A stretch of 64,000 nucleotides of DNA from VRUE01 sp963698085 (GTDB lineage: Bacteria > Actinomycetota > Thermoleophilia > Solirubrobacterales > 70-9). The stretch lies in NCBI GenBank assembly GCA_963698085.1, contig OY969122.1, forward strand, positions 1,860,001 through 1,924,000, given 5' to 3'. The notes under the pieces were generated by a model. It did no database searches, was not told the DNA's origin, and saw only the letters and a program-made list of their open reading frames with translations. Made by a program: the position numbers and the translations under genes. Positions 42,653 to 51,688 of this stretch are shown piece after piece; position 1 is the stretch's first letter; every line of letters begins with the position of its first letter.

Positions 42653-43357
42653 GTGACCGACTACTCGGACCTGCGCGCGCTCTTCATCAACTGCACGTTG
42701 AAGCGCAGCCCCGAGGTGTCCAACACCCAGGGGTTGATGGACGTCTCGATGGAGATCATGCGGCGCAACGGCGTCGCGGTTGAGTGCATTCGCGCCGTTG
42801 ACCACGAGATCGCCACCGGCGTCTGGCCGGACATGACCGAGCACGGCTGGGAGCGCGACGAGTGGCCGCAGATCTTCGAGCAGGTGATGGCCGCCGACAT
42901 CCTCGTTCTCGGCATGTCGATCTGGCTGGGGGAGAAGTCCTCGGTCGCGACCCAGATTGTCGAGCGCCTCTACGGCAACTCGCACCTGCTCAACGACGCT
43001 GGTCAGTACGCCTACTACGGTCGGGTCGGGGGTTGCCTGGTGACCGGCAACGAGGACGGGGTCAAGCATTGCGCGATGAATGTCCTCTACTCACTGCAGC
43101 ACCTCGGCTACACGATCCCGCCCCAGGCCGACTCCGGCTGGATCGGCGAGGCGGGGCCGGGACCGTCCTATCTCGACGAGGGTTCCGGCGGGCCGGAGAA
43201 CGACTTCACCAACCGCAACACCACCTTCGCTGCCTGGAACATGCTGCACCTGGCGCGGATGCTGAAGGACGCCGGCGGCATTCCCGCGCACGGCAACCAG
43301 CGCACCGAGTGGGACGCCGGCTGCCGCTTCGACTTCCCCAACCCCGAGCACCGCTAG
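42653..43357 (+). CDS. flavodoxin-like NAD(P)H-dependent oxidoreductase
   Basis: 234 residues from GTG 42653. ALFINCTLKRSPEVSNTQG is the FMN phosphate-binding front of the NADPH-dependent FMN reductase family; ADILVLGMSIWLGEKSSVA, GRVGGCLVTGNEDGVKHCA and ENDFTNRNTTFAAWNM follow as usual. Likely reduces quinones or flavins. Ends in a 4-bp overlap with the convergent exonuclease gene. Confidence 0.85.
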   Translation: MTDYSDLRALFINCTLKRSPEVSNTQGLMDVSMEIMRRNGVAVECIRAVDHEIATGVWPDMTEHGWERDEWPQIFEQVMAADILVLGMSIWLGEKSSVATQIVERLYGNSHLLNDAGQYAYYGRVGGCLVTGNEDGVKHCAMNVLYSLQHLGYTIPPQADSGWIGEAGPGPSYLDEGSGGPENDFTNRNTTFAAWNMLHLARMLKDAGGIPAHGNQRTEWDAGCRFDFPNPEHR

Positions 43358-44235
43358 GGCGGCTGCGGGTTAGCGGGAGTAGCCTCGAGCCGCTCGGCGA
43401 GGCGGTTCATGCCCAGCTTCCGGGCGGCCGCTGCGGCGCCGGTCCAGTCCGTGGCCTGATCGGGCGGCCGCTCGACGCCGGCGTCGCGCAAGGTGGCGAT
43501 GTCCTTGAAGGCGAGCAGTTCCTCGCGAGCGTCGATCAGGGCGCCGCGCAGCTTCGGCCGCTGCTCGCGGATCGCGTTGTCGAGGATCGTCTCCAGGTTG
43601 CCGTGGCGGCGCAGCAGCTCGGCGGCGGTCTTGGGCCCGACCCCCTTGGCGCCGGGCAGGCCGTCGGAGGGGTCCCCGCGCAGGGCGATGAAGTCGGGCA
43701 CCTGCGCAGGATCGACCCCATAGCGCTCGCGCACCTCGGCGGCGTCAACCTCTTCAGCGCCTTTCTTGCCACCGGTTTTGACGTAGAGGATCGTGACTCC
43801 CCTCCCTGCGCACTGGTACATGTCTCGGTCCCCCGTCATCAACAGCGCATGCCCGCCAGCCTCGGCCTCGCGCTTGGCGTAGGTGCCGAGCAGGTCGTCG
43901 GCCTCGAGCGAGTCGCTCGAGGCCACGGTCCAGCCGAAGGCCGCGAAAAAGTCCCGGCTGGCGGCGAACTGGAGGGAGAGGTCATCGGGCATCGCCGCCT
44001 CGCGCTCGGCGTGGTAAGCGGGATAAAGCTCGGTCCTGTAGGACGCCGCGTCGGGCCCGAAGCAGAGGACGACGGCACGCGGATCATGTGCTTCCACCTC
44101 GGCCAAGATCAAGTTGGCGGTGCCGAGCAGCGCGTTGACCGGCTTCCCGTCCGGCCCCTTGATCGAGTCCGGCAGCGCGTAAAAGGCGCGAAACAACAGC
44201 GAGGGGGTGTCAACCACGAGCAGTGGACGGGGCAT
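43354..44235 (-). CDS. 5'-3' exonuclease (DNA polymerase I N-domain-like)
   Basis: 293 residues, stand-alone homologue of the PolI 5'-3' exonuclease/flap nuclease: LLVVDTPSLLFRAFYALPD, SLEADDLLGTYAKREAE, LLMTGDRDMYQ, then the H3TH motif RGDPSDGLPGAKGVGPKTAA. Metal-binding Asp/Glu are all present. Role in RNA primer removal and repair. Divergent from the DUF3556 gene over an unusual nested inverted repeat that supplies near-identical upstream sequence to both. Confidence 0.9.
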   Translation of the reverse strand: MPRPLLVVDTPSLLFRAFYALPDSIKGPDGKPVNALLGTANLILAEVEAHDPRAVVLCFGPDAASYRTELYPAYHAEREAAMPDDLSLQFAASRDFFAAFGWTVASSDSLEADDLLGTYAKREAEAGGHALLMTGDRDMYQCAGRGVTILYVKTGGKKGAEEVDAAEVRERYGVDPAQVPDFIALRGDPSDGLPGAKGVGPKTAAELLRRHGNLETILDNAIREQRPKLRGALIDAREELLAFKDIATLRDAGVERPPDQATDWTGAAAAARKLGMNRLAERLEATPANPQPP

Positions 44236-44240
44236 GGCGA

Positions 44241-44353
44241 GAGCCTATCCCGGTAGGGGTGGAACGTCTTGTACTTTTTCCGCGGCGACGCCGGCGGACA
44301 GCCACCAACTGTCTTCGGAAAAAGTTAAGTGGAACCCCTACCGGGATAGGCTC
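44241..44353. promoter_or_regulatory. nested inverted repeat with divergent promoters
   Basis: Outer arms of 20 bp (44241-44260 and 44334-44353) are perfect inverse copies, and inner 10-bp arms (ACTTTTTCCG 44273-44282, CGGAAAAAGT 44316-44325) are nested inside. Each outer arm contains TAGGCT (TANNNT), 6 nt before the minus-strand ATG at 44235 and 8 nt before the plus-strand ATG at 44361. Both genes would therefore be expressed as leaderless mRNAs from matched promoters. Confidence 0.7.
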
Positions 44354-44360
44354 CATCCGC

Positions 44361-46082
44361 ATGGGTTTCTTCAGTCCCACGGAGCCGCCGTTCGAGTATG
44401 CCGAGTGGCGGCGCCGTCCACACCTTGACCGGATCAAGGTGCTGGCGCAGGACTGGGCGCTGAACGGGTTCGGCACGCCCTATTTCGTCTACCTGCTCTA
44501 CGTGGTGAAGCTGATCGTCTACGCCGGCGGCGGCTTGCTGGTGATTTCGGCGACCACGCCGGGCCTGGGCGGACTCGGCGACCTCGGTTCGTGGTGGACC
44601 GAGCCGATCGTCTTCCAGAAGGCGGTGATCTGGACGATGCTGTGGGAGGTGCTCGGCCTCGGCGCCGGTTCGCTGCCGCTGACCCTGCGCTTCTCGCCGA
44701 TGATCGGCGGTCTTCTCTACTGGCTGCGGCCGGGCACGACGCGGCTGCCGCCGTGGCCCGACCGCGTGCCGCTCACCCGCGGCACGCGACGCACCCTCTT
44801 CGACGTCGCCCTTTACGCGGGGCTGATCGCGGCCGCGCTGAACCTGCTGCTCTCCGACGGGATCGACGCGACGGCTACCACCACCGGCCGCCTCGACCCG
44901 GTCGCGGTCGGCGTCCTGCTCGCGCTCCTCGTCCTGCTCGGGCTGCGCGACAAGGTGCCCTTCCTCGCCGCCCGGGCCGAGATCTACGGCAGTCTCGCGA
45001 TCATCTTTCTCTTCTCGCTGACCAACATGATCGTCGCCGCCCAGCTGGTCTTCGTCTGCATCTGGTGGGGCGCGGCATCCTCGAAGCTGAACCGTCACTT
45101 CCCCTTCGTGGTCACGGTGATGATCAGCAACACGCCGTGGAACCGCTGGCGGGCGGCGAAGCGGCGGTTGTATCGCGATCACCCTGAGGACTTGCGGCCG
45201 TCTTCGATCGGTGCGCTCAGTGCCCACCTCGGCACGGTGATCGAGTTCACCCTGCCGCTGATCCTGCTCGTCTCCCAGGGCGGAGTGATCGGCACGATCG
45301 CCGTCGCCGGGATGGTGATCTTCCACCTCCACATCCTCTCGACCTTCCCCCTGGCGGTGCCGCTGGAGTGGAACATCTTCATGATCTTCGGCCTGCTCTT
45401 CCTCTTTGGCCATTACGGCGACGTGCCGTTCTCGACCATCGATGATCCGCTCTTGCTGGCGATCCTCGCGGTCATCTGCGTCGGCCTGCCGGTGCTCGGA
45501 AACTTCCGCCCCGACCTCGTCTCCTTCCTCCCCGCGATGCGCTACTACGCCGGCAACTGGGCGACCAGCCAGTGGCTGTTCCGCAAAGACAGCGGCGCGG
45601 AGGCGAAGCTGGACAGCGAGATGGTCAAGCCGGCGCCGATAGTCACCGAGCAGCTGGCCAAGTTCTATGACCCGGAGATGATCGAGGTGCTGATCTACAA
45701 AGGCCTCGCCTTCCGCTCGATGCACTCGCACGGACGGGCCCTCAACGGCCTCGTGCAGCGCGCCGTCGACGACGTCGAGGATTACGTCGTGCGCGAGGGG
45801 GAGCTGGTCGCCGGCGTGGTGCTCGGCTACAACTTCGGCGATGGTCACTTCCACGACCAGCGCCTGCTCGCCGCGATCCAGGAGCGCTGCCGCTTCGAGT
45901 CCGGCGAGGTCCGCGCCGTCGTGCTCGAGTCCCAGCCGGCGCACGTGCAGCGCCAGCGCTACCGCATCTTCGACGCCGCCACTGGCCTGGTCGAGGAAGG
46001 CTGGGTGAACGTCGCCGACATGGTCGAACGCCAGCCCTGGCTCGACGAGCGCCCGTTCCCGGTAGAAACGGCACCCGTATGA
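44361..46082 (+). CDS. DUF3556 multi-pass membrane protein
   Basis: 573 residues from ATG 44361. Matches DUF3556: N-terminal MGFFSPTEPPFEYAEWRRRP, FGTPYFVYLLYVVKL, then about ten hydrophobic helices, HLHILSTFPLAVPLEWN, and a soluble C-terminal ~150 residues with YNFGDGHFHDQRLLAAIQER. Function is not established. Starts from a promoter within the inverted repeat. The longer frame back to 44223 runs through that repeat and is rejected. Confidence 0.85.
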   Translation: MGFFSPTEPPFEYAEWRRRPHLDRIKVLAQDWALNGFGTPYFVYLLYVVKLIVYAGGGLLVISATTPGLGGLGDLGSWWTEPIVFQKAVIWTMLWEVLGLGAGSLPLTLRFSPMIGGLLYWLRPGTTRLPPWPDRVPLTRGTRRTLFDVALYAGLIAAALNLLLSDGIDATATTTGRLDPVAVGVLLALLVLLGLRDKVPFLAARAEIYGSLAIIFLFSLTNMIVAAQLVFVCIWWGAASSKLNRHFPFVVTVMISNTPWNRWRAAKRRLYRDHPEDLRPSSIGALSAHLGTVIEFTLPLILLVSQGGVIGTIAVAGMVIFHLHILSTFPLAVPLEWNIFMIFGLLFLFGHYGDVPFSTIDDPLLLAILAVICVGLPVLGNFRPDLVSFLPAMRYYAGNWATSQWLFRKDSGAEAKLDSEMVKPAPIVTEQLAKFYDPEMIEVLIYKGLAFRSMHSHGRALNGLVQRAVDDVEDYVVREGELVAGVVLGYNFGDGHFHDQRLLAAIQERCRFESGEVRAVVLESQPAHVQRQRYRIFDAATGLVEEGWVNVADMVERQPWLDERPFPVETAPV

Positions 46083-46083
46083 G

Positions 46084-46132
46084 CTTCCGGTGTTCCTTCT
46101 CCACCGTATATGTGGATAACGAACACCGGAAG
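46084..46132. repeat. inverted repeat between DUF3556 and FAD oxidoreductase genes
   Basis: 12-bp perfect arms CTTCCGGTGTTC (46084-46095) and GAACACCGGAAG (46121-46132) with an inner 5-bp pair TCCAC/GTGGA (46100-46116). It begins one base after the DUF3556 stop and ends 8 bp before the next ATG, so it may terminate the first transcript or act as operator for the second. Confidence 0.55.
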
Positions 46133-46140
46133 GGTGGTTG

Positions 46141-47556
46141 ATGAGCACGGCGATCGTCGTCGGCGCCGGTCCCAACGGGCTCGCCGCTGCGGCGACGCTG
46201 GCGGCGCAGGGGGTCGAGGTGACCGTGCTCGAGGCCGCTGCGACGATTGGCGGCGGCACGCGCAGCAGCGAGCTGACCCTGCCGGGACTCGTGCACGACG
46301 ACTGCTCGGCGACGCACCCTTTCTCGCCCGGATCAGTGGCGATGACCACGCTCGGGTTGGAGCGTTACGGGCTCGAGTGGGCCTGGCCCGAGATCGACCT
46401 CGCCCATCCCTTCGACGACGGCAGCGCCGCGGTGATGCTGCGCTCGGTCGAGCAGACCGCCGCCGGGCTCGGCTCTGCCGGGTCGGCCTGGAAGCGGCTC
46501 TTCGGCCCGGCCTCGAAGCGCTTTGAGTCGCTCACCGAGGACATCATGCGGCCGCTGGCTCACCTGCCGCGACACCCGCTCGCGTTGACCGGATTCGGCT
46601 TGCGGGCGCTGGCGCCGGTCTCGCTGCTTGCCCGCGCCTTGCCGACGCCGCGGGCGCGGGCGCTGTTCGGCGGTACGGCCGCCCACTCCTTCAGTCCCTT
46701 CTCGCGCCCGCTCAGCGCGGCAGCCGGGATGGCGCTGACCTGTGCCTGCCACTGCTACGGCTGGCCCGTCGCCCGCGGGGGCTCGCAAGCGATCGCCGGT
46801 GCCTTCGCCGCCGCCCTGCAAGAGCACGGCGGCCGGATCGAGATCGGCCGGCCGGTGCGCTCGCTGGCGGAGCTGCCGGCTGCCGATGCGGTCCTCTTCG
46901 ATCTCGCCCCGGGCGCCGTCGCCGAGATCGCCGGCGACCGGCTGCCGTCGCGCGTGGCGCGCGCCTACCGTCGCTACCGGCACGGTCCCGGCGCCTTCAA
47001 GGTCGACCTCGCGGTCGAGGGCGGCATTCCCTGGACCGATGAGGCATCGCGCCGCGCCGGGACCGTCCACGCGATCGGCTCCTTCGAGGAGATCGCCGAC
47101 GCCGAGCGCGAGGTCAATCGGGGCCGGATGCCGGAGCGGCCCTTCGTCCTCGTCGGCCAGCAGTACCTCGCCGACCCCTCGCGCTCGCAGGGCGATCTCC
47201 ACCCGGTTTGGGCCTACGCCCACGTCCCACACGGATATCCGGGCAACGCAACCGAGGCACTGCTCGATCAGATCGAACGCTTCGCCCCGGGCCTGCGCGA
47301 GCGGATTCTCGCTCGCCACGTCCGCTCTCCCGCCGACCTCGCCTCCTACAACCCCAACTACGTCGGCGGCGACATCATCACCGGCGCCAATACCCCGCTG
47401 CAGTCGATGGTCAGGCCGCGTGTCGCGCTCGATCCCTACGCGACCGGCATCCCCGGCGTCTACATCTGCTCGGCGGCAACCCCACCGGGGGCGGGAGCGA
47501 GCGGGATGAGCGGCTACAACGCCGCGCAGTCGGTTCTCCGCCAGCTTCGCCGGTAA
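46141..47556 (+). CDS. FAD-dependent oxidoreductase, phytoene-desaturase-like
   Basis: 471 residues from ATG 46141. The dinucleotide motif STAIVVGAGPNGLAAAATLA with LEAAATIGGGTRSSELTLPG is typical of CrtI/PDH-type flavoproteins, and the C-terminal FAD motif GVYICSAATPPGAGASGMSG is present. Middle: HCYGWPVARGGSQAIAGAFA. Oxidises or isomerises C-C bonds of lipids or isoprenoids; substrate unknown. Followed 24 bp later by the ABC transporter genes. Confidence 0.86.
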   Translation: MSTAIVVGAGPNGLAAAATLAAQGVEVTVLEAAATIGGGTRSSELTLPGLVHDDCSATHPFSPGSVAMTTLGLERYGLEWAWPEIDLAHPFDDGSAAVMLRSVEQTAAGLGSAGSAWKRLFGPASKRFESLTEDIMRPLAHLPRHPLALTGFGLRALAPVSLLARALPTPRARALFGGTAAHSFSPFSRPLSAAAGMALTCACHCYGWPVARGGSQAIAGAFAAALQEHGGRIEIGRPVRSLAELPAADAVLFDLAPGAVAEIAGDRLPSRVARAYRRYRHGPGAFKVDLAVEGGIPWTDEASRRAGTVHAIGSFEEIADAEREVNRGRMPERPFVLVGQQYLADPSRSQGDLHPVWAYAHVPHGYPGNATEALLDQIERFAPGLRERILARHVRSPADLASYNPNYVGGDIITGANTPLQSMVRPRVALDPYATGIPGVYICSAATPPGAGASGMSGYNAAQSVLRQLRR

Positions 47557-47567
47557 CGGCGCTTCCC

Positions 47568-47573
47568 TAGATT
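47568..47573 (+). promoter_or_regulatory. -10 box TAGATT for the ABC transporter operon
   Basis: TAGATT is 7 nt before GTG 47581, which selects that start over the in-frame TTG at 47572. Confidence 0.45.
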
Positions 47574-47580
47574 GCCGGGG

Positions 47581-48341
<761 letters not shown>

Positions 48342-48345
<4 letters not shown>

Positions 48346-49109
48346 GCGCCGCCCAGATCCGCTTCGCGACGCTGTGGCGGCGCGAGGTCAACCGCTTCTT
48401 GAAGATTAAAAAACAGACGATCGGCGCGCCGCTGCTGGAAACCTTCCTCTACATCAGCGTCTTCGGCGCCGCGCTCGGCTCGCGGATCGACAAGCTGCAC
48501 GGGATCGACTACGTCGTCTTCGTCATCCCCGGCCTGATCATGATGGCCTGGTCGATCAATGCCTTCACCAACAACTCCTCCTCGATCCTGCAGCAGAAAT
48601 TCCAGGGGGCGATCCAGGACCAGCTCTCCTCGCCCGCATCACCACTGGAGCTGCTGCTCGCCTTCTCGCTCGGCGGCTTCATGCGCGGCCTTATCGTCGC
48701 CCTGCTCACCTTCCTCGCCGCCTCACTGCTGGTCGATCTGCCGGTCGACCACATCCTCGTCCTGATTCCGTCGCTGTTCCTGGTCGGCTTCTTCTTCTCG
48801 CAGCTCGGCGTGCTGATCGGCGTCCGCGCCGAACAGTTCGACGACGTCGCCTTCGCCCAGACCTTCGTCCTGCAGCCGCTGATCTTTCTCGGCGGCGTCT
48901 TCTACTCCGCGACCCTGCTGCCCGAGCCGTTCCAGACCCTGACCCACTTCAACCCGGTCTTCTACATGATCAACCTGGTCCGCTACGGCTTCGTCGGCTT
49001 CAGCGAAGTCAGCATCGTCCTCTCGCTGCTGGCGCTGACCGCGGCTACCGCGGCCCTCTTTTTCGTCAATCTGCGACTCTTTTCGCAGGGTTACCGCTTG
49101 CGGGCCTAA
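48342..49109 (+). CDS. ABC-2 transporter permease
   Basis: 255 residues, six predicted membrane helices, including YVVFVIPGLIMMAWSINAF, SLFLVGFFFSQLGVLIG and VSIVLSLLALTAATAALFF. DrrB/NodJ-type with the conserved RRxxxxFLK N-terminal region and the GGVFYSATLLPEPF loop. Starts with GTG inside the ATPase stop. Partner of the upstream ATPase. Confidence 0.92.
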
Positions 49110-49134
49110 ACAACTTGCTTTGAAAGGAGCTTTA

Positions 49135-49695
49135 GTGAAGTCAACTCGTCCACGCGCCGGTACGGCCAAAACCGCGATCCTCGCCGGCCTTGCCGCGCTC
49201 GTCGCACTCAGCGCCTTCGCCTCGACGGCCTCGGCGGCCACCGTGTTCATGAAGGCCGACAAAAAGGGCTTGCGCTTCGTCGCCCCGAAGACGATCGTCA
49301 ACGGGGAAGAGCTGGAGATCGTCAACCAGAGCGATCCGAAAAAAGTCGGTCCTCATACCTTCTCGCTCGTGACCAAAGGCTCGCTGCCGAAAACGCCGAA
49401 AGCGCGGCAGCTCTGCTTCACCCCGAACCACATCTGCAAAGCGATCGCCAACTGGCACGGGGTCAAAGGCAACGGTCCGGTGAAAGTCAACCCGGTCGAG
49501 GTCGGCGCCGAGGGCTGGGACACGTCCGGCAGCGTCAAAAAGAAGGGCGACTCCTGGTTTACCGGTGAAAAACCGGGCACCTCGTTCGCGCAGCCGGTGG
49601 GCGTGGACACTTCGGCGGGGGCGTCGCGGATCTACTTCATCTGCGCTGTCCACTCGTTCATGCAGGGCTCGATCAACGTCCTGCCGGGCGGCTAG
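49135..49695 (+). CDS. secreted cupredoxin-like protein
   Basis: 186 residues from GTG 49135, preceded by AAAGGAG. Signal peptide TAILAGLAALVALSAFASTA with SASA cleavage. Cupredoxin-like with potential copper ligands GPHTFSLV (His) and IYFICAVHSFMQG (Cys, His, Met) near the end; an unusual insertion with two Cys (CFTPNHIC) lies between. It overlaps the frame of the multicopper oxidase behind it, suggesting coupled expression and electron or copper exchange. Confidence 0.8.
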   Translation: MKSTRPRAGTAKTAILAGLAALVALSAFASTASAATVFMKADKKGLRFVAPKTIVNGEELEIVNQSDPKKVGPHTFSLVTKGSLPKTPKARQLCFTPNHICKAIANWHGVKGNGPVKVNPVEVGAEGWDTSGSVKKKGDSWFTGEKPGTSFAQPVGVDTSAGASRIYFICAVHSFMQGSINVLPGG

Positions 49696-51307
49696 GACGG
49701 ACGGCTCCTCGCAGTTCTCGCCTCGCCTGGGGCGCCGGGACTTCCTCGGCGCCCTGGGCGGCGGCGCCCTTGCCTTCATCCTGCCGCTGGAGCTGCGGGC
49801 GGATGGAGCGAAGCCGCCAGCTACGCCGGCGGAGCGGCCGCATGCCCCGGTTCCCTTCCGAGAGCGCCTGCCGATCCCCCAGGAGCTGCGCGGCTCGCAC
49901 CTCCACATTCCGATGCGCGAGGCGGAGCTCCAGATCCTCCCCGGCGCCAAGACGAGGATGTGGACCTACGACGGCAGCTTTCCCGGCCCGACCGTGCGGC
50001 GGCGTGCCGGGCAGCGCACCCAGGTTACCTTCGACCACCGCCTCCCCCGCGCGGCCGGCGAGCTGACGGTCCACCTCCACGGCGGTCACAACCGCAGCCA
50101 GTTCGACGGCCAGCCCGGTGGCCTGACCAAGTCGCACCCACGTTCCTTCTACTGCGACATCCCGCTTGGCCTCTCGCCGCGCGTCTCCGGCAACGACCAC
50201 CTGATCGAGCCAGGTGGGCGCAAGACCTACGTCTATGACCTGATCGAGGACGGTCGCCCCGAACGGGCCGCGTTCCAGTGGTACCACGACCATCGCCTCG
50301 ACCACACGGCCCGCAACATCTGGCATGGCCTGGCCGGGATGTGGATCGTCGACGACGCCTTCGACGAGTCGCTGCCGCTGCCAGCCGGCGAGCGCGACAT
50401 CCCGCTGATGCTCGCCGACCGCTCCTTCGACCGCCACAACCAGCTGACCGATCCGTTCACCGGCCGCCAACCCCCGGCCGACGGCGTCGCCGCAGCGCGC
50501 GTGCTCGTCAACGGCGCCTACCTGCCCCAGCACCGAGTGACCCCGCGGCGCCACCGGCTGCGCATCCTCAACGCCTCCCACTTCCGCTCCTACAACGTCC
50601 ACCTCTCCAACGGCGCGCCGTTGGTCCAGATCGCCACCGATAGCGGCCTAATGCCGAAACCGGTGCGGCGGCGTGAGGTCATGCTCGGGCCCGGCGAGCG
50701 GGCCGAGGTTGTCGTCGACTTCGCCGAGAGCCGCGGGCAGGCGGTGGAGCTACGCAGCGGCCTTCGCGGCCGCCGTGGCGGCGCCGGATCGAAGCCCTAC
50801 GTGGGGGCGCTGATGCAGTTCCGGGTCGATTCCGGCCGGGCGACCGACCGCACCCGCGTGCCGCGCTCGCTACGGCCGCTGCCCGGCTGGACGAAGCGCG
50901 CTTCGCGCACGCCGGACCGCACCTGGACGATCTCGATCGGCGGACTCTTCAAGACGACCTGGTTGATCAACGGCAGGACCTTCAACCCGGCCCGCGCCGA
51001 CGCCTTCCCGCTGCTCGACACGACCGAGATCTGGGAGATCTTCAACCGCACCGGAGTTGCCCACACGATCCACATGCACCATGCCGACTGGTACCTGCTT
51101 GCCCGCGACGGCAAGTCGCCGCCCCCCTGGGAAGACTGCCTCAAGGAGACCTTTTTCGTCTTTCCCGGCGAACGCATCCTCGTCGCTGGCCATTTCTTCG
51201 ACTACACCGGCAAGTTCCCGATCCACTGCCACATGCTCGACCACGAGGACCACGGCCTGATGGCCCAGTTCGAGGTGGTCAAGCGCCGGGCGCCAGGCTC
51301 GCGCTGA
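49565..51307 (+). CDS. multicopper oxidase, Tat-exported
   Basis: Coding is clear from about 49700. GRRDFLGALGGGALAFILPL is a twin-arginine signal; copper sites are LTVHLHGGH (HxH), QWYHDHRLDH (HxH), HTIHMHHADW (HxxHxH-like) and FPIHCHMLDHED (HCHxxxHxxx). Three cupredoxin domains; family includes laccases, bilirubin oxidases and CotA. In this frame there is no ATG/GTG/TTG between GTG 49565, which lies within the preceding gene, and ATG 49911. True start may be CTG 49727, just before the Tat motif, or translation may enter from the upstream gene. 580 residues from 49565, about 526 from CTG. Confidence 0.85.
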   Translation: MKNRAPRSRSRWAWTLRRGRRGSTSSALSTRSCRARSTSCRAARTDGSSQFSPRLGRRDFLGALGGGALAFILPLELRADGAKPPATPAERPHAPVPFRERLPIPQELRGSHLHIPMREAELQILPGAKTRMWTYDGSFPGPTVRRRAGQRTQVTFDHRLPRAAGELTVHLHGGHNRSQFDGQPGGLTKSHPRSFYCDIPLGLSPRVSGNDHLIEPGGRKTYVYDLIEDGRPERAAFQWYHDHRLDHTARNIWHGLAGMWIVDDAFDESLPLPAGERDIPLMLADRSFDRHNQLTDPFTGRQPPADGVAAARVLVNGAYLPQHRVTPRRHRLRILNASHFRSYNVHLSNGAPLVQIATDSGLMPKPVRRREVMLGPGERAEVVVDFAESRGQAVELRSGLRGRRGGAGSKPYVGALMQFRVDSGRATDRTRVPRSLRPLPGWTKRASRTPDRTWTISIGGLFKTTWLINGRTFNPARADAFPLLDTTEIWEIFNRTGVAHTIHMHHADWYLLARDGKSPPPWEDCLKETFFVFPGERILVAGHFFDYTGKFPIHCHMLDHEDHGLMAQFEVVKRRAPGSR

Positions 51308-51605
51308 TCCAGCTCAGGTAGCCCTCGCTGCCGGCGACGATCGGGAGGGCGACTATCTCCGGCTCCTCGTAGGAGTGGAGCTCGCGAATCGCCGCCTCGA
51401 GCTCGTCGTAGCGGGAGGCCTCGGTCTTCGCCAAGCAGAGCCACTCCCGCTCGCGCTCGACCTCACCCTGCCAGCGGTAGCGGCTGGAGATTGGACCGGT
51501 GACCTGTACGCAGGCGGCGAGGCGGCGCTCGACCAGCGTCGCCGAAATCCGTTCCGCCTCCTCTTCGGAGCCGGCGGTGGTGAAGACCTGGAGGTACTCC
51601 GCCAT
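51279..51605 (-). CDS. cutA: CutA1 divalent-ion tolerance protein
   Basis: 108 residues. LQVFTTAGSEEEAERISATL, RRLAACVQVTGPISSRYRWQ, EWLCLAKTEASRYDELEAAI and YEEPEIVALPIVAGSEGYLSW cover the full CutA1 trimer fold. Role in copper/metal tolerance is traditional but unproven. Convergent with the multicopper oxidase (29-bp overlap); a 52-bp palindrome separates its start from the Amt stop. Confidence 0.93.
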   Translation of the reverse strand: MAEYLQVFTTAGSEEEAERISATLVERRLAACVQVTGPISSRYRWQGEVEREREWLCLAKTEASRYDELEAAIRELHSYEEPEIVALPIVAGSEGYLSWISASLAPGA

Positions 51606-51617
51606 CCGAGCAATTTA

Positions 51618-51669
51618 AGACGTGCCGGTGGAGAGAGGTCCATATGGACCTCTCTCCACCGGCACGTCT
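51618..51669. terminator. 52-bp perfect palindrome (copy 1), probable terminator
   Basis: Every base from 51618 to 51669 pairs about the centre CCATATGG. Arms begin AGACGTGCCGGTG-GAG-AGAGG. It lies between the Amt stop (51689, minus strand) and the CutA start. A second copy at 60571-60622 has the same sequence except that GAG/CTC is replaced by CAT/ATG, so pairing is conserved. Confidence 0.75.
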
Positions 51670-51688
51670 AGTAGGCATTCCAGCGGGC

